Of a stretch of DNA of 64,000 bases, positions 10,949-17,389 are shown in pieces. This DNA is from Acidobacteriota bacterium (GTDB lineage Bacteria > Acidobacteriota > Terriglobia > Terriglobales > Acidobacteriaceae): positions 1-64,000 of the forward strand of contig JAKAXU010000014.1 in NCBI GenBank assembly GCA_021816455.1, written 5' to 3'. Every line of letters begins with the position of its first letter. The first letter of the stretch is position 1. Both the position numbers and the translations under genes were made by a program. Below the pieces are notes generated by a model. It saw only the letters and a program-made list of their open reading frames with translations. It did no database searches and was not told where the DNA came from.

Positions 10949-11124
10949 GTTGGTCGCGTCCGGAAGTTGACGCGGAGCGCCGGCACCATCATCAACCACC
11001 ATGGATTCCCATCAATCGCGCATGGGGAGAGAGTTGCCGAGGCGATTACAACAAGCACGAGCCATGCACTTGAGGGATTTTCCGCAGAGATTTTTCTGAG
11101 AGCGAATTTTTCCGGAGATCAGAT

Positions 11125-11140
11125 AACTAAATCTTTAGTT
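11125..11140. promoter_or_regulatory. Candidate BlaI operator upstream of blaI
   Basis: AACTAAATCTTTAGTT is a perfect palindrome with a 2-base centre, 35 bases upstream of the blaI start. It fits the ACTA-N6-TAGT pattern of known BlaI/MecI operators and is followed by GATG. A matching site, with the same six-base arms and the same GATG flank, lies at the start of htrA (13187-13202). Confidence 0.6.
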
Positions 11141-11175
11141 GATGCGTCTCAGATAGAAGAAGGAGAGAATCGCGC

Positions 11176-11580
11176 ATGCCGCCCAAAAAATCCGCAACGC
11201 TGACGGAAGCGGAGCTTCGACTGATGAAAATCCTCTGGCGACGTGGGGAATCCGGAGTTGCCGAGTTGGTGGCCGCTCTGCCGGATGAGGAATCGATCGC
11301 TTACAACTCCGCGCTGACGACGATTCGCATCCTTGAAAAAAAAGGATATGTCACGCACCGGCAGGAGGGTCGCGCGTTCCTCTATCAGGCGGCTGTCGCA
11401 GAGCACGAGGCGGGCCACTCCGCGGTGCAGCATCTGCTCAGCCGATTTTTTGGCAACTCGCGCGAGCAACTCGTGTTATCTCTTCTGGGCGATGCTTCGC
11501 TCTCGCGCGAGGAGGTCGAGCGCCTTCGCGCACTTGTGAATCAGGCGGCAGCCGGGCATTCGGCTGCCGACGGAGAATAG
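11176..11580 (+). CDS. blaI: BlaI/MecI-family winged-helix repressor
   Basis: The 134-residue protein has the BlaI/MecI layout: an N-terminal winged helix (LTEAELRLMKILWRRGESGVAELV, then YNSALTTIRILEKKGYV) and a C-terminal dimerisation helix region (LLSRFFGNSREQLVLSLL). Such repressors are cleaved or displaced after a membrane M56 sensor protease detects envelope or beta-lactam stress. AAGGAGAG lies eight bases before the ATG. The next gene is the M56 partner, starting three bases after this stop, so the pair is cotranscribed. A palindromic operator-like site precedes the gene, suggesting autorepression. In Acidobacteria such pairs are common and need not involve beta-lactamase; none is encoded here. 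Confidence 0.92.
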   Translation: MPPKKSATLTEAELRLMKILWRRGESGVAELVAALPDEESIAYNSALTTIRILEKKGYVTHRQEGRAFLYQAAVAEHEAGHSAVQHLLSRFFGNSREQLVLSLLGDASLSREEVERLRALVNQAAAGHSAADGE

Positions 11581-11583
11581 CCG

Positions 11584-13125
11584 ATGTCAAGCATTCTCTC
11601 ATCCATCGACGCGTCGGTCGAGATGGCATTCGCCGAGGCGCTCACGCGATTTGTGCTGGCGGGTCTGGTCGCCAGCCTGGTGGTTGTCTTCGTGGGCGTG
11701 TTGGCGCTGCCTGCCCGTCCGCTGGTTCGCCGACTCACGGCAACACTGCGTTTTCGCCTGCTGGCCGTGGCTTTTGTGGGTGCCGCTGCTCTTCCACTCT
11801 TCACGCTGATTTCGGGCAGGCCGATGAGCGTTGCCCGGGCGGCTGCGTCCACCCGTTCGGATGCTTTGATTCATCTTGCTCCAGGAGCAGCGATTCTCAT
11901 CGCCTTGCTATGGATAGTGCTTTCGCTTGTCTTCGCCGGGCACCTGCTGACGCAGGCATGGCGGCAGGGGACTCTGGCTCGCGGGGCGCAACCTGTCAGA
12001 GCGATGAATGCTTCGGTGCGGACTGCAATGGTCGACGCGTTGCCTTGCCCGGTTGCACTCTCAGAGGGCGTCAATTCCCCCTGCGTGGCTGGAGTGCTGC
12101 GGCCGGTAATCCTTCTCCCGCGCCATCTTCCTGATCAGCTCACGCCGACGCAGCTTGCCTCCGTGCTGGCGCATGAGTCAGCGCATCTTGAGCGCCGCGA
12201 CCACTGGATGAATCTGGTGCAAAAGCTTGCTCTGGTGATTTTTCCGCTACATCCCGGCCTTCATCTGCTGGATCGCTGGCTGTGCGGCGAACGTGAACTG
12301 GCCTGCGATGAGTTTGTGCTGCGTCACGCGCACGCGCCCATCGATTACGCCGCCAGCCTGGTCGATGTCGCTGCTTTCACTCTGAATCGCCCGGCGATCA
12401 GCCTGCCCTTCGGCGCTATGCGGTCCCCATCCGAGCTTTCCGCGCGCGTGGAGCGGATCCTTCGTCCGGCGCCGCGGCTTCATCCTGTTCTGACGGTGGT
12501 TTTCACCGCCGCGCTGACAGCGGGCACGGCTGTGCTCACCGGCTTTGCACTCGATCGCCTGCCGACCATCTCATTTGAGCCGACGCATCCGGAAACCCTG
12601 ACGGTTCCTCCTCGTTCGCTGCGTCTTGCGGAAGATCGCGACGATGCAGCCGCTGGCCCGATCCGCATGGTTGATGCGGCGTATCGCGCACCTTTAGTCT
12701 CGTCGACAACTCACCCTTCGGTGAGTCACCCTCGACGGCTCTCGTCTGTAGCGCAGAGGTTCGCAGCGTCATCGGCAACCGCAGCAGGCGCGCAGGCGTA
12801 CCTGACTGCGTGGCATCGATCCGCCGACGGTGAGTACGGCGTGAAACCGATGCATGCCGTTCAGCCGCGCACTCGCCAGGGCCAGACGGCCGCCGTAGAG
12901 TATTCCGTCGTTGTCCTCTTCACCTCGGTCACTTCCTCCACGGAAGTATCGGAGCCGGAGGCACAGATGCCACAGACACTGTCCGCGATGCAAACCGTAG
13001 AGATGGCTCATCCGCAGCGCGGTGTCACCACCCAAGTCTTCTTCTCTATTGTCACGACCACTCTGCGCGTTCGACCGGCGGAACGCCTCCGGCTCTCGCC
13101 TGAGTGGCTCGAACGCCAACTCTGA
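11584..13125 (+). CDS. BlaR1/MecR1-like M56 membrane metalloprotease
   Basis: The 513-residue protein has about three to four membrane segments in its first 130 residues and an M56-type zinc protease motif HESAH at 197-201, followed by RRDHWMNLVQKL and, further on, the glutamate-bearing RELACDEFVL. This is the sensor-protease partner of BlaI-type repressors. The C-terminal 200 residues contain a further hydrophobic segment (near FTAALTAGTAVLTGFAL) and a region without the penicillin-binding transpeptidase domain of classical BlaR1, so the signal sensed is not obvious. It starts three bases after blaI and ends 38 bases before htrA, consistent with one signalling unit. Confidence 0.85.
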   Translation: MSSILSSIDASVEMAFAEALTRFVLAGLVASLVVVFVGVLALPARPLVRRLTATLRFRLLAVAFVGAAALPLFTLISGRPMSVARAAASTRSDALIHLAPGAAILIALLWIVLSLVFAGHLLTQAWRQGTLARGAQPVRAMNASVRTAMVDALPCPVALSEGVNSPCVAGVLRPVILLPRHLPDQLTPTQLASVLAHESAHLERRDHWMNLVQKLALVIFPLHPGLHLLDRWLCGERELACDEFVLRHAHAPIDYAASLVDVAAFTLNRPAISLPFGAMRSPSELSARVERILRPAPRLHPVLTVVFTAALTAGTAVLTGFALDRLPTISFEPTHPETLTVPPRSLRLAEDRDDAAAGPIRMVDAAYRAPLVSSTTHPSVSHPRRLSSVAQRFAASSATAAGAQAYLTAWHRSADGEYGVKPMHAVQPRTRQGQTAAVEYSVVVLFTSVTSSTEVSEPEAQMPQTLSAMQTVEMAHPQRGVTTQVFFSIVTTTLRVRPAERLRLSPEWLERQL

Positions 13126-13163
13126 TCCCATCTCAAACCTTGCACTTTAAGGAGAATCGAACC

Positions 13164-14729
13164 ATGTATAGCACGATGTCAACAAAAACTAATCGATTAG
13201 TTGATGCTCTCCGACGCGGAGTCGTCCCGGCGCTTGCGGTCACCGCCATCGTCGTTGGAGTCGGCGCGTGGGCGCATTACACCGATGTCCACGCTGCCAG
13301 TGCAGCTGTCTCACCCATCGACGACAGCAGTGTCTCGGCTCTTGAGTCGCTCGACAACGCTGTGGAGGCTGTGGCAGCTCGCGTTACACCGACGGTGGTC
13401 AATGTCTCGGTGACTGCGCGGCCGACAGGCGGCGAGGAAGATGCGCAGAATGGTCCGCAACAGGGCATTCAGCCGGGCCAGTTGCCGCCGGGGTTGCAGC
13501 AGTTTTTCTTCGGCGGGCCGCAGGCACCACAGCAGAATCCGCTGGAGCATGCGGTAGGCAGCGGTGTCATCATCTCGCCGGATGGCTACATCCTTACCAA
13601 TAATCATGTCGTCAACGGGGCCGTGAACATTCAGGTTACGCTGGATGACCGCCGAGTCTTCCCCGCGAAGCTGGTAGGCGCGGATAAGCTTACCGATCTG
13701 GCCGTGCTCAAGATCGACGCCAGCCATCTTCCCTTCATCGGCTGGGGCAACTCAGCCAATCTGCATCCGGGGCAGACAGTGCTGGCCTTCGGCAGTCCCT
13801 TTGGCTACTTCCGTTTTTCGGTCACGCGCGGCATCGTCAGTGCGCTCAACCGGCCCAATCCCTTTACCGATGACCCGCGCAAACCGGGAGGTTTCATCCA
13901 GACCGATGCGGCGATCAATCCCGGTAACTCCGGCGGTCCGCTGGTGAATGCGCGCGGCGAACTGGTTGGCATCAACACTTTCATCATCTCTAACAGTGGA
14001 TCATTTGCTGGCGCGGGCTTTGCCATTCCGTCACAGATTGCCAAAGCCATCTCCCAACAGATCATTGAGCATGGGTCCGTTCACCATGGCTATCTGGGCA
14101 TCACTCTGAACGACGTGACGCCGCAAAACTCCAGCTTCTTCAATTTGCCGGATGCCTCCGGCGCGATCGTCAGCCAGGTTGCTCCGTCCTCTCCTGCGTC
14201 AGGCGCCGGCCTCAAGCAGGGTGACGTGATCCGCACTCTGAATGGTGAAAGGATCGACGACGGCAGCGCGCTTCAGGTTGCAATCAGCGAGATGGCTCCG
14301 GGTGCAAGCATCAAGCTCGGCGTTCTCCGCGACGGGAAGCAGGTCAGTATCCCTGTCGTGATCGGGGAGTACCACAAGAACGCGGAGGTAGCCGATAACG
14401 GAGGCGGCTCCTCGACGCACGGCGCGCGGCTTGGTTTGGCCGTCACCGATCTCTCGCCCGATGTGCGCGGCCAGCTCAATCTGCCCGATCAAGTACACGG
14501 CGTGGCGGTGGAGGACGTGAAACCCGGAAGCCCAGCTGATGAGGCCGGTATTGCTCCAGGAGACGTCATTCTGCAACTTGATCGCAAGCCGGTCGAATCG
14601 GCACAGCAGTTTGCCAGCGCCGTTCACACGATGCCAGCGAATCAGGATGTTCTGCTGCTGGTCTGGTCGCATGGCGGAGCTACCTATCGGGTGCTTCAGC
14701 CCTCGACTGCGGCGCAGAGCGGCGACTGA
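13164..14729 (+). CDS. HtrA/DegP-like periplasmic serine protease
   Basis: The 521-residue protein is a Do-type protease/chaperone that degrades misfolded envelope proteins. It has an N-terminal membrane anchor or uncleaved signal (about residues 18-38), a trypsin-like domain with the triad His148 (LTNNHVV), Asp178 (KLTDLAVLK) and Ser256 (NPGNSGGPL), and two PDZ domains from about residue 300 to the end (GYLGITLNDV and RLGLAVTDLSPDVRG). AAGGAG lies nine bases before the start at 13164. It follows the blaI-M56 pair by 38 bases, and a BlaI-type palindrome overlaps codons 8-13, which suggests control by that repressor. A strong terminator lies 44 bases after the stop. Confidence 0.94.
   Translation: MYSTMSTKTNRLVDALRRGVVPALAVTAIVVGVGAWAHYTDVHAASAAVSPIDDSSVSALESLDNAVEAVAARVTPTVVNVSVTARPTGGEEDAQNGPQQGIQPGQLPPGLQQFFFGGPQAPQQNPLEHAVGSGVIISPDGYILTNNHVVNGAVNIQVTLDDRRVFPAKLVGADKLTDLAVLKIDASHLPFIGWGNSANLHPGQTVLAFGSPFGYFRFSVTRGIVSALNRPNPFTDDPRKPGGFIQTDAAINPGNSGGPLVNARGELVGINTFIISNSGSFAGAGFAIPSQIAKAISQQIIEHGSVHHGYLGITLNDVTPQNSSFFNLPDASGAIVSQVAPSSPASGAGLKQGDVIRTLNGERIDDGSALQVAISEMAPGASIKLGVLRDGKQVSIPVVIGEYHKNAEVADNGGGSSTHGARLGLAVTDLSPDVRGQLNLPDQVHGVAVEDVKPGSPADEAGIAPGDVILQLDRKPVESAQQFASAVHTMPANQDVLLLVWSHGGATYRVLQPSTAAQSGD
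13187..13202. promoter_or_regulatory. Second candidate BlaI operator, inside the start of htrA
   Basis: AACTAATCGATTAGTT is a perfect 16-base palindrome, followed by GATG just like the site upstream of blaI. The arms AACTAA/TTAGTT are identical in both. The position inside codons 8-13 of htrA would allow a roadblock or occlusion of a nearby promoter. Chance coding similarity cannot be excluded. Confidence 0.5.
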
Positions 14730-14773
14730 TAGAGAATCGCACCTGTTGATGCAGGCAAGTTGCAGAAATACAG

Positions 14774-14807
14774 ACAGCCGGAGCACTATGCTCCGGCTGT
14801 TTTTCTT
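14774..14807 (+). terminator. Rho-independent terminator after htrA
   Basis: A perfect 11-base stem (ACAGCCGGAGC with GCTCCGGCTGT) and a five-base loop are followed by TTTTCTT. It ends the blaI-M56-htrA unit and lies 20 bases before the stop of the convergent porin gene. Confidence 0.9.
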
Positions 14808-14826
14808 CGGGCCATGGTCCGCGTAC

Positions 14827-16356
14827 TCAGAAATCCACATGCGTTCGCACGGATCCGACCCAAGCCGGTCCGCGGACGCGGTTATATCCGGGGTTGTTGA
14901 TGTGCTGGATATCGACCGCGTAGAACAATCCGCGCCATGCGTGCCGGTTGTAGTAGGTTTCCACAATGTTTTCGCGACCGTAGCTCAGATTGCCGTCCCC
15001 GAGCAGAAAGCCAAGACCGCCAAGCTTCAGGTACTCCTGATGGTCGCTTTTGATGGCGTTGGAGACGATGGCAATCCCGATCTTGTCGTTGGGTCGGTGC
15101 CAGCGCGCACCGTTGAAATCCGCACCGCCGGAGACGGTCTGATCGTCTTCAGTGTAAGCAAAGGACTCATGCTGACCTTCGTTCCAGCCAAAGCGTGCGT
15201 AGATGCGCAGATGCTCGGTAAGCATCTGTTGCGTATTTACGCCGAAGCCGTATTTGAGAGCGCCGAAGTGCTCGTGCGCAGTGATCGTCGGCATCTTGTC
15301 AATTCCTTCCAGATAGGCGTCGTTTGCTTCTCGATAGTCGCCCATGTGTGCGTGGTTGGCAAAGAAGAGAACGCGGGTGACACCTTCGTGATGGGGAATC
15401 CAGCTTCGGCGCAGCTCAAACTCGCCATTCTGACCATTGGCACGGCTGAAGGCCCAATCGAGCGAGATGCCGTTGGCCACGGTCGGCATGGCAAAGATGC
15501 CGTAACGAAGGCTCCACGCACGGTCGTCGTACTCGACCATTCCGCCGGTTGTGTACCCGCGCGTGTCGGCTGCATAATCCCAGGCGCCGTTGTTGTCCAC
15601 GGTCCAGTTCATGAACTGCAGGTGGCTGTCCGATCCGACTTCATTCACGTCATAGAAATCCGGCAGCGTGAACCTGCCGATGCGGAAGTCGATACGCCGC
15701 ACTGGCACACGCGTGGCCAGGCTGAACGGACCGACCACCTGCTCGACGGTCTCGCGCGTGAGCCCAAAGGTCTGGTGAATCTCATAACGCGCCATGTAGG
15801 GCGCTGAGCTGAGATAGGGATTGCGCACCACGTCCAGATTGGTGAAGCCGGCCAATCCCAGCGCTTCACTCAATCCTCGGCCGCCGGTGCTTTCCATGTC
15901 GAAGATCAGGTCTGTATTCCAGCGATCGGAGTGATCGACGCGCAGCGCGGTGAAGAACGTCCCAAGCAGGGAAGTCTTGTATTCGGCCGAGTTCCGAAAG
16001 CTGTTCGGTCCCTGATAGAGCGAATGAAAGGGCAGTCGCCCCTGATAGATGATATTGGCCTGTCCACTGATCCACCATCGTCCATTGTCCGGGTGCGGAA
16101 ACATGGCCACGTCACCGTCGTCGACAATGGCTTCCATGGAGTCGTTGCTTTGCCGCTGCGCCAGTGACCAGCCGGAATTGCCGAAGTAATTGTCGACGGA
16201 ATTACTGGAAAGGTCAGCGGACTCAGGCTGCCCTGCGACGGACGCAAGCAGACGCGCTGCCGGCGCATCGGGCAGACTCTGAGCTGCGGCGTTCACGGCA
16301 TGTGTGCCCATCAGAAAGCCGATGGCGAACACGATGCGCGACTGAATACGATTCAT
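14827..16356 (-). CDS. OprB-like carbohydrate-type porin
   Basis: The 509-residue product has a signal peptide (MNRIQSRIVFAIGFLMGTHAVNAAAQ). The mature part is rich in alternating aromatic/polar strands ending in Phe (WVGSVRTHVDF), as in outer-membrane barrels. Stretches such as WWISGQANIIYQGRLPF, FDMESTGGRGLSEALGLAGFTNLD, LYARFGWNEGQHESFAYTE-like wording (here IYARFGWNEGQHESFAY) and PNDKIGIAIVSNAI match carbohydrate-selective porins of the OprB family. Substrate is not predictable. The start ATG follows GGAG at 11 bases. The gene diverges from an FrmR/RcnR-type metal sensor, and tandem palindromes between the two genes suggest that the sensor may control this porin, hinting at a role linked to metal uptake or stress. 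Confidence 0.8.
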   Translation of the reverse strand: MNRIQSRIVFAIGFLMGTHAVNAAAQSLPDAPAARLLASVAGQPESADLSSNSVDNYFGNSGWSLAQRQSNDSMEAIVDDGDVAMFPHPDNGRWWISGQANIIYQGRLPFHSLYQGPNSFRNSAEYKTSLLGTFFTALRVDHSDRWNTDLIFDMESTGGRGLSEALGLAGFTNLDVVRNPYLSSAPYMARYEIHQTFGLTRETVEQVVGPFSLATRVPVRRIDFRIGRFTLPDFYDVNEVGSDSHLQFMNWTVDNNGAWDYAADTRGYTTGGMVEYDDRAWSLRYGIFAMPTVANGISLDWAFSRANGQNGEFELRRSWIPHHEGVTRVLFFANHAHMGDYREANDAYLEGIDKMPTITAHEHFGALKYGFGVNTQQMLTEHLRIYARFGWNEGQHESFAYTEDDQTVSGGADFNGARWHRPNDKIGIAIVSNAIKSDHQEYLKLGGLGFLLGDGNLSYGRENIVETYYNRHAWRGLFYAVDIQHINNPGYNRVRGPAWVGSVRTHVDF

Positions 16357-16393
16357 AAAGCTTGACTCCGGCGCATGGATGAGCAAGTATAAG

Positions 16394-16414
16394 GTATACC
16401 TGGTATGGGTATAC
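16394..16414. promoter_or_regulatory. Operator-like palindrome 1 (metal-sensor type)
   Basis: GTATACC and GGTATAC form a perfect inverted repeat around TGGTATG. With the adjacent site it lies between the divergent porin and sensor genes. Sites recognised by CsoR/RcnR/FrmR repressors consist of a C/G tract flanked by AT-containing inverted repeats, as here. Confidence 0.5.
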
Positions 16415-16418
16415 ATAT

Positions 16419-16437
16419 CATACCCCATATGGGTATG
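16419..16437. promoter_or_regulatory. Operator-like palindrome 2 (metal-sensor type)
   Basis: CATACCC and GGGTATG form a perfect inverted repeat around CATAT. The core ATACCCCATAT resembles the C-tract flanked by ATA/TAT half-sites seen in FrmR-type operators. It starts five bases after palindrome 1 and 29 bases before the sensor start codon. Confidence 0.55.
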
Positions 16438-16465
16438 TACACATCACGAAAAGATGGGAGATCCG

Positions 16466-16840
16466 ATGCCGCGCGTGACCTCGGGAAACAAGGTAGGACG
16501 GACTGGAATGGGAAGAAAATCCAGGCCGAAGAGCGAAGGACTGCGCGCTGCGGAGATACGTCAACCAGCGAAAGCAGAGGTTCCGGAGCGCGAGAAGCTG
16601 GCGCAACGGCTTCACAAAGTTCGCGGTCAGATGGATGCCGTCGAACGAGCCATCGAAGAGGGGAGTGATTGTGGAGACCAACTGATGCTGCTGGCCGCTG
16701 TGCGCGGCGGAGTGAACGCCCTGATGGCGACTGTACTGGAGACTCATATCCGGGTCCATCTGACCGGAGACGCGCAGCAGCGTATCGCTCCCGATCTCGC
16801 GGAGGATCTGCTTCAGCTCGTGCGTTCGTATCTGAAATAG
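16466..16840 (+). CDS. FrmR/RcnR/CsoR-family metal- or aldehyde-sensing repressor
   Basis: The 124-residue protein ends in the compact all-helical domain of this family: HKVRGQMDAVERAIEEGSDC, then LLAAVRGGVNALMATVLETHIRVHL. The metal-site positions can be aligned by spacing: Cys69, His94 and His98 fall at the same intervals as Cys35, His60 and His64 of the nickel/cobalt sensor RcnR; FrmR has Glu and CsoR Cys at the last position. The first 45 residues are a basic extension not usual for the family. Of three candidate starts I chose the ATG at 16466, six bases after GGGAG. Two palindromes upstream fit autorepression and control of the divergent porin. Confidence 0.85.
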   Translation: MPRVTSGNKVGRTGMGRKSRPKSEGLRAAEIRQPAKAEVPEREKLAQRLHKVRGQMDAVERAIEEGSDCGDQLMLLAAVRGGVNALMATVLETHIRVHLTGDAQQRIAPDLAEDLLQLVRSYLK

Positions 16841-17109
16841 AGTCAGCCGGAAGCGCGTCTGTGCGCGTGAGCTTCGCATCAGGCCAGCTTACCGGAGGTG
16901 CATCAATGCTGAGTGAATTGCAACCACTTCTTCTGCCAGAGGGCGGTTGAGATGCGGCGCAGGCGGTTCTCCGCATTCGGGGATCCGGTTGTTACGGCGG
17001 ATATATTGGCGTGCGCGTAGTTGGTTGGGTTATTTTGATGGCATGAATAATTATGTCGATCTTTTTGACTTGAGATCGGGCTGCCTCGTATTCTGACCAC
17101 ACTGCATAC
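16841..17109. other. Intergenic region upstream of the riboswitch
   Basis: This spacer between the sensor gene and the cobalamin riboswitch carries no supportable gene. It becomes AT-rich towards 17030-17070, where the promoter of the riboswitch transcript may lie, but I could not fix clear -35/-10 boxes. Confidence 0.4.
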
Positions 17110-17348
17110 AGAAGTGCCTGTTTGTAGGGCCAGGGGAATAGTACCCCAAGAGACTCAATCGTAACCACCAGGATGTTCGGGAAGGCGGTGAAAATCCGCC
17201 ACTGCCCCGCAACTGTAAGCGCAGGAACAGTGCCGCGGTCATGGATTCAAGAGGGATACGCGCGGCGGTTCGTTCTTCATCGAAGCCACTGGATTTCCGG
17301 GAAGGCGATGGAGATTGGAAGCGCAAGTCAGGAGACCGGTCCTCAGGT
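17110..17348 (+). ncRNA. Cobalamin (B12) riboswitch
   Basis: The leader carries the conserved core of the AdoCbl/cobalamin riboswitch: GGGAAGGCGGTGAAAATCC at 17190-17208 and ACTGCCCCGCAACTGTAAGC ending at 17220, followed by the 3' element AAGTCAGGAGACCGG at 17325-17339. Between them lie the usual variable arms. The 5' limit is approximate. It ends about 45 bases before the start of a TonB-dependent receptor and should repress that gene when cobalamin is plentiful. Confidence 0.93.
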
Positions 17349-17389
17349 GATTCCAGCGCTGACGTTCCGAGGGGAACGGAAGGAGATCG

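Noticed and set aside
13187-13202. Idea that the htrA palindrome is only a coding coincidence
   Set aside because: Not dropped fully: the arms and flank match the blaI site base for base, which is unlikely for an unrelated coding stretch, so it was kept as a candidate with moderate confidence.
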